Shown here piece by piece: positions 60,791 through 64,000 of a DNA stretch of 64,000 nt; position 1 is the first letter of the stretch; the number at the start of each line of letters is the position of its first letter. Position numbers and translations under genes: made by a program. The DNA is taken from the NCBI RefSeq assembly GCF_000635915.2, contig NZ_CP015614.1, positions 1,719,501 to 1,783,500 of the forward strand. Direction: 5' to 3'. The DNA comes from Brevundimonas naejangsanensis (GTDB lineage: Bacteria > Pseudomonadota > Alphaproteobacteria > Caulobacterales > Caulobacteraceae). The notes beneath the pieces were generated by a model. It ran no database searches. It was not told the origin of the DNA and saw only the letters and a program-made list of their open reading frames with translations.

Positions 60791-63736
60791 TCAGAAGCGT
60801 GCGTTGACGCCGATGTAGGCGTAACGGCCCAGGTTGTTGTAGATGCTGGCGTTGAAACCGGTGTTCAGCGACGTGCCGGTCCAGGTGAACGGCGTCTGCG
60901 GCGGCTCCTCATTGGTGAAGTTGTTCACCCCTGCGAAGACCGAGAACTTGTCGAAGCGGTATTCCGCCCGCAGGTCGTGGGTCAGCCAGGACGGCGCCTT
61001 GTAAGGCTCATAGGCCCCTGCCGGATCCTGATTGCTGCGCACCATGCTGCTCAGATACTGGTTGGCGTAGGACAGCGAGACCCGGTCGTAATCCCAGGTG
61101 ACGCGGAAGTTCATCCGGCGCTTGGGATTGGGCAGTTCGCCCGCCTGCTCGTCGCGCACGCTGGGGTCGCCCGGGACCGGATCATAGGTCAGGTCTTCCA
61201 GGAAGCCCGCCGCAGCACTGAAGGACAGCGAGCCGTAGTCCGGCAGTCCCAGCTTGGCCAGGTCCGTGCGGTAGGAGGCCGTCACGTCCCAGCCCGAGTT
61301 GGTGTACTCGGCCACGTTCAGCACCTGGTTCAGCACGCGGGTGATGTTGCCGTCCGCGCCGCGCGCCACGCTGGCGCAGAACGGGTTGTTCAGGTCCGGA
61401 CTGTCGACGCAGTTGTTGATGATGTTGCGGAAGCCCAGCGAGGCGATCACGTCGCTGATCTTGATGTCGTAGTGGTCGATCGTCAGGGCGAAGCCCGGCA
61501 GGATCGACGGCGTCAGCACCACGCCCAGGGTCAGGGTCTCGCCCTCTTCAGGGTTCAGGGCGGAATTGCCCTGGCTGACCACCGGCCGCGTCGCGGTTGA
61601 CTGCACGAAGTTCGGGCTCAGGCCCAGGGCCGCGCAGTTCGCCTTGCGGTTGGCCGGGGCGTTGCCCAGGTTCAGGCGGGTCGCGTCGCAGGGATCGTCG
61701 ATCAGGCTGTAGCCTTCGCTGCCGCCGCCGAACAGTTCGTTGATGTTCGGCGAGCGCACTGCCTTGGCGTAGTTGCCGCGGAAGCGGATGTCGCGGTTGA
61801 CCGTCCACTCCAGGCCCAGGCCGTAGCTGCTGTCGCCGCCCGTGGTGGTGTAGTCCTGGTAGCGATAGGCCGCCGTCAGATCCAGGTATTGGACGAAGGG
61901 GACATCCGCCAGCAGCGGCAGGTTGATCTCGCCGAAGACTTCCTTGGACTCATAGCGTCCCTCGGTGATCTGCTGGGCGTTCTGGAAGATCAGGCCCTTT
62001 TGCGAGGTGATGTCCGGCACCGAGCGCGCATATTCCTTGCGCCACTCCACGCCCGCCGCGAAGGCGACCGGCAGGCTCGTTCCGCTGAACAGCGAGGGGT
62101 AGGAGAACAGCTCCCCGTTGACGCTGGCCACCGCGTTCCACTGGCGGGTCAGGTCGTTCCGAACGGTGTAGATGTAGGAGTAGTCGATCGCTTCCTGCGA
62201 AGCGACGCCGGCGCCGAACAGGTTCAGCGGCTGACAGCCGCGGGCGCGGGCGTCAGCGCTGCGGCAGACGATCTGGCCATTCAGATTGATGGCGTCGATC
62301 GACTCGTAGAACTCCTTCTGCAGCCGGTCGAAGTTGGTGAACTCCGACTTGGTCTGGCCGTAGTTGGCGTAAACTTCGAACCGCCAGCCATTGCTGAAGG
62401 CGCCGTCGAACCCGGTCACGAAGCGGGTGGTGTCGTACACGCTCTCATAGGTGCGGATGCCGAAGTCGCGGTCGTTGCGGGTGATGTCGAAGCGCGCCAC
62501 CCCGGCGGCGGCCAGCATGGCCTTCAGGTCAGCGGGCAGGAAGGCGTTGTCGGCCTGGATGCGGTAGGCGTTGCCCGTCGCCGTGCCGGGCACGTCGCCG
62601 GCGAAGGTGCCGTTCTCGCGCTGGCTGGTCGCTTCGGTGTGGAAATACTTGCCCTCGGCGAACAGGTTCAGTTCGGTGATGTAGTCGTTCGACGGCTGGA
62701 ACTGGTGACGCAGCTGCAATTCGCCGCCGTAACGCTCGACCGGGGTGCGCAGGGCGTCTTCGCGGAACTTGAAGCCGTCGCCGCCGATCGAGACCTTCTG
62801 CGGACGCCCGGCGCCGTCGACCACGATCTGTCCGCGGTCGAAGGGAACCAGCTTGCCGTCCGGCGTGAAGGTCAGGCTGTAGGCCGCATTGCCGCCGATG
62901 GGCGTGACGATCACCGGGGTGAAGCTGTCGTTGGTGATGTTCGTATAGACGTCCCGCGCCATGATGAAGGACGGCAGGCCGTCGTTCGGGCTCTTCTTGT
63001 TCGGGTTCGGGATGTAGGCCAGGCCGCTCATCGCGTAGTCGCGCTCGTGCCGGTACAGGCCCTCGGTCTTGTCATAGGTGCCGGCGGCCATGATGTTGGT
63101 GCGGCCGTCGTTGAAGTTCCGACCGACGGCGACCGAGCCGTAGTAGGTGTTCGGACCTTCAGCCGAACCGTACTGGGCCTGGGCGGCGACGCCGTCGAAG
63201 TCCTGCTTGGTGATGAAGTTGACCACGCCGGCCACGGCGTCCGCGCCGTACACCGCCGAAGACCCGCCCGTCACCGTGTCGACACGGGCGATGGTGGTCT
63301 TGGAGATGGTGTTGACGTCCACGGCGCTGGTGCCGCTGGACCCCGCCACATGGCGGCGACCGTTGACCAGGACCAGGGTCCGGCTGGCTCCGAGGTTGCG
63401 CAGGTTCAGCGTCGCCAGGCCCTGGCCGGCCACCGTATTGGTGGTGCTGGACGCCGAACTGCCCAGGCCGACCTGCGGCTGGCGCGCCATGGCGTCGATC
63501 AGGTTGGTGACGCCGATGTTCTCGATTTCCTGTGCGTCGACCACGTTGACCGGGGTCGAGGCTTCGACGTTCGGGCGGCGGATACGCGAGCCGGTCACCA
63601 CGATGTCGGCGACGGCGCTGGCTTCCGGGTCGCTCGCCGGAGTTTCAGATTGCGCCCAAGCGGGCTGGGCGGCGGCGGCCGTGACGGCCAGACCGGCGAT
63701 CATGGTGCCGGTCTTCAGGTACGCAGACAGTCTCAT
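60791..63736 (-). CDS. TonB-dependent receptor
   Basis: A 981-residue outer-membrane receptor. Signal peptide 1-33 (ending AWA-QS), a TonB-box-like DIVVTGSRIRR, a plug (STPVNVVDAQEIENIG, LRNLGASRTLVLVNGRRHVA, VDTVTGGSSAVYGADAVAGV) and a beta barrel ending in an aromatic residue (YAYIGVNARF). The plug type is common in Caulobacterales and Sphingomonadales receptors for peptides or sugars; substrate unknown. The upstream gene looks like an amidohydrolase and the next like a DUF885 protein, so peptide uptake is a fair guess. Confidence 0.92.
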   Translation of the reverse strand: MRLSAYLKTGTMIAGLAVTAAAAQPAWAQSETPASDPEASAVADIVVTGSRIRRPNVEASTPVNVVDAQEIENIGVTNLIDAMARQPQVGLGSSASSTTNTVAGQGLATLNLRNLGASRTLVLVNGRRHVAGSSGTSAVDVNTISKTTIARVDTVTGGSSAVYGADAVAGVVNFITKQDFDGVAAQAQYGSAEGPNTYYGSVAVGRNFNDGRTNIMAAGTYDKTEGLYRHERDYAMSGLAYIPNPNKKSPNDGLPSFIMARDVYTNITNDSFTPVIVTPIGGNAAYSLTFTPDGKLVPFDRGQIVVDGAGRPQKVSIGGDGFKFREDALRTPVERYGGELQLRHQFQPSNDYITELNLFAEGKYFHTEATSQRENGTFAGDVPGTATGNAYRIQADNAFLPADLKAMLAAAGVARFDITRNDRDFGIRTYESVYDTTRFVTGFDGAFSNGWRFEVYANYGQTKSEFTNFDRLQKEFYESIDAINLNGQIVCRSADARARGCQPLNLFGAGVASQEAIDYSYIYTVRNDLTRQWNAVASVNGELFSYPSLFSGTSLPVAFAAGVEWRKEYARSVPDITSQKGLIFQNAQQITEGRYESKEVFGEINLPLLADVPFVQYLDLTAAYRYQDYTTTGGDSSYGLGLEWTVNRDIRFRGNYAKAVRSPNINELFGGGSEGYSLIDDPCDATRLNLGNAPANRKANCAALGLSPNFVQSTATRPVVSQGNSALNPEEGETLTLGVVLTPSILPGFALTIDHYDIKISDVIASLGFRNIINNCVDSPDLNNPFCASVARGADGNITRVLNQVLNVAEYTNSGWDVTASYRTDLAKLGLPDYGSLSFSAAAGFLEDLTYDPVPGDPSVRDEQAGELPNPKRRMNFRVTWDYDRVSLSYANQYLSSMVRSNQDPAGAYEPYKAPSWLTHDLRAEYRFDKFSVFAGVNNFTNEEPPQTPFTWTGTSLNTGFNASIYNNLGRYAYIGVNARF

Positions 63737-63816
63737 TGAATCACCCCTCGTTTTTTTGATGTGAAGCACGGGCGCGCCCTCCCCATTAGGCAGCGCCCGG
63801 CTCGTCCGTTGTTGGT

Positions 63817-64000
63817 TCAGCGCCCTCCTTGCGCCTCGCCTCGTTCGGCTTTTTGCCGCTCGACCATGGCCCGCACGTCGGCCAGCAGGGCCGGCGCGTC
63901 GTAGGCGACGCCGCGCGCCACCGTCCAACGCACCCCGCCGACCGTCTCGATGCGGTTCTCAGGGCTCAGGCGCTCATGCCCGGTGCCGTAAAGCGTCTTG
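63817..64000 (-). CDS. C-terminal end of a probable amidohydrolase (partial)
   Basis: The last 60 residues of a gene entering from the right edge: TLYGTGHERLSPENRIETVG, then GVRWTVARGVAYDAPALLAD. The pattern resembles the C-terminus of imidazolonepropionase-like amidohydrolases, but the active site is outside the window. It is 80 bp upstream of the receptor gene in the same direction. Confidence 0.55.
   Translation of the reverse strand, partial: KTLYGTGHERLSPENRIETVGGVRWTVARGVAYDAPALLADVRAMVERQKAERGEAQGGR

Noticed and set aside
61889..63739. A 616-codon open frame opposite the TonB-dependent receptor
   Set aside because: Composition (many Gly, Val, Asp, Arg) is typical of antisense frames; the receptor on the other strand is certain.

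Overview
The window is high-GC chromosomal DNA from an alphaproteobacterium, most likely Caulobacterales and close to Brevundimonas or Caulobacter. The best clues are genes for SciP, RcdA and a DUF1013 (TrcR-type) protein, a flgKL/fliK-flgDE cluster with divergent sigma-54-type promoters, CtrA-type TTAA-N7 boxes, and a RegAB pair behind a cyo oxidase. These are assignments by reading motifs; no database search was possible. I saw no rRNA, tRNA, CRISPR array, insertion sequence or prophage.

Layout. 1-6.8 kb (minus): cyoABCD, a SURF1 gene, regB and the start of regA, a respiratory operon with its own redox-sensing pair. 7-8.3 kb: an MFS transporter. 8.4-17.4 kb: a chaperone-usher fimbria locus with three pilin-like exported proteins, a PAS-LuxR regulator behind a perfect palindrome, an unrecognised exported protein, chaperone, usher and a putative tip subunit. 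17.4-24.5 kb: malate synthase G, a LysR regulator, an S9 peptidase and a 3-oxoacid CoA-transferase pair. 24.7-28.2 kb (minus): a Mla/MCE lipid transport operon. 28.4-36 kb: flagellar hook genes and sciP. 36-44.6 kb: mnmA, an HxlR regulator, a thioesterase, a thiolase, an ecotin-like inhibitor, a VOC protein, a repeat-containing exported protein, an orphan histidine kinase and thiE. 44.6-46.9 kb: bfd and bfr with iron-box candidates, a membrane protein and efp. 47-53.1 kb: inositol monophosphatase, a glycerophosphodiesterase, an ABC exporter, L31 and an L,D-transpeptidase. 53.1-58.8 kb: rcdA, small coiled-coil genes, a quinone reductase, a CVNH/beta-gamma-crystallin protein, trcR, ubiX and an Lrp regulator. 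58.9-64 kb (minus): a DUF885 protein, a TonB-dependent receptor and the end of a probable amidohydrolase.

Two themes link the regions. First, cell-cycle control: CtrA-type boxes stand before sciP and before two fimbrial subunit genes. Sigma-54-type promoters stand before flgK and fliK and also before the fimbrial chaperone gene, so the fimbria may be controlled like late flagellar genes. Second, intergenic inverted repeats: three related elements of about 120-156 bp sit after scoB, after the inositol monophosphatase gene and after glpQ.

The most unusual items are the fimbrial control region, the 30-bp palindrome before the LuxR gene, a secreted CVNH-crystallin fusion with two intact calcium motifs, and an ecotin with a lipobox and a Leu at the predicted reactive site.
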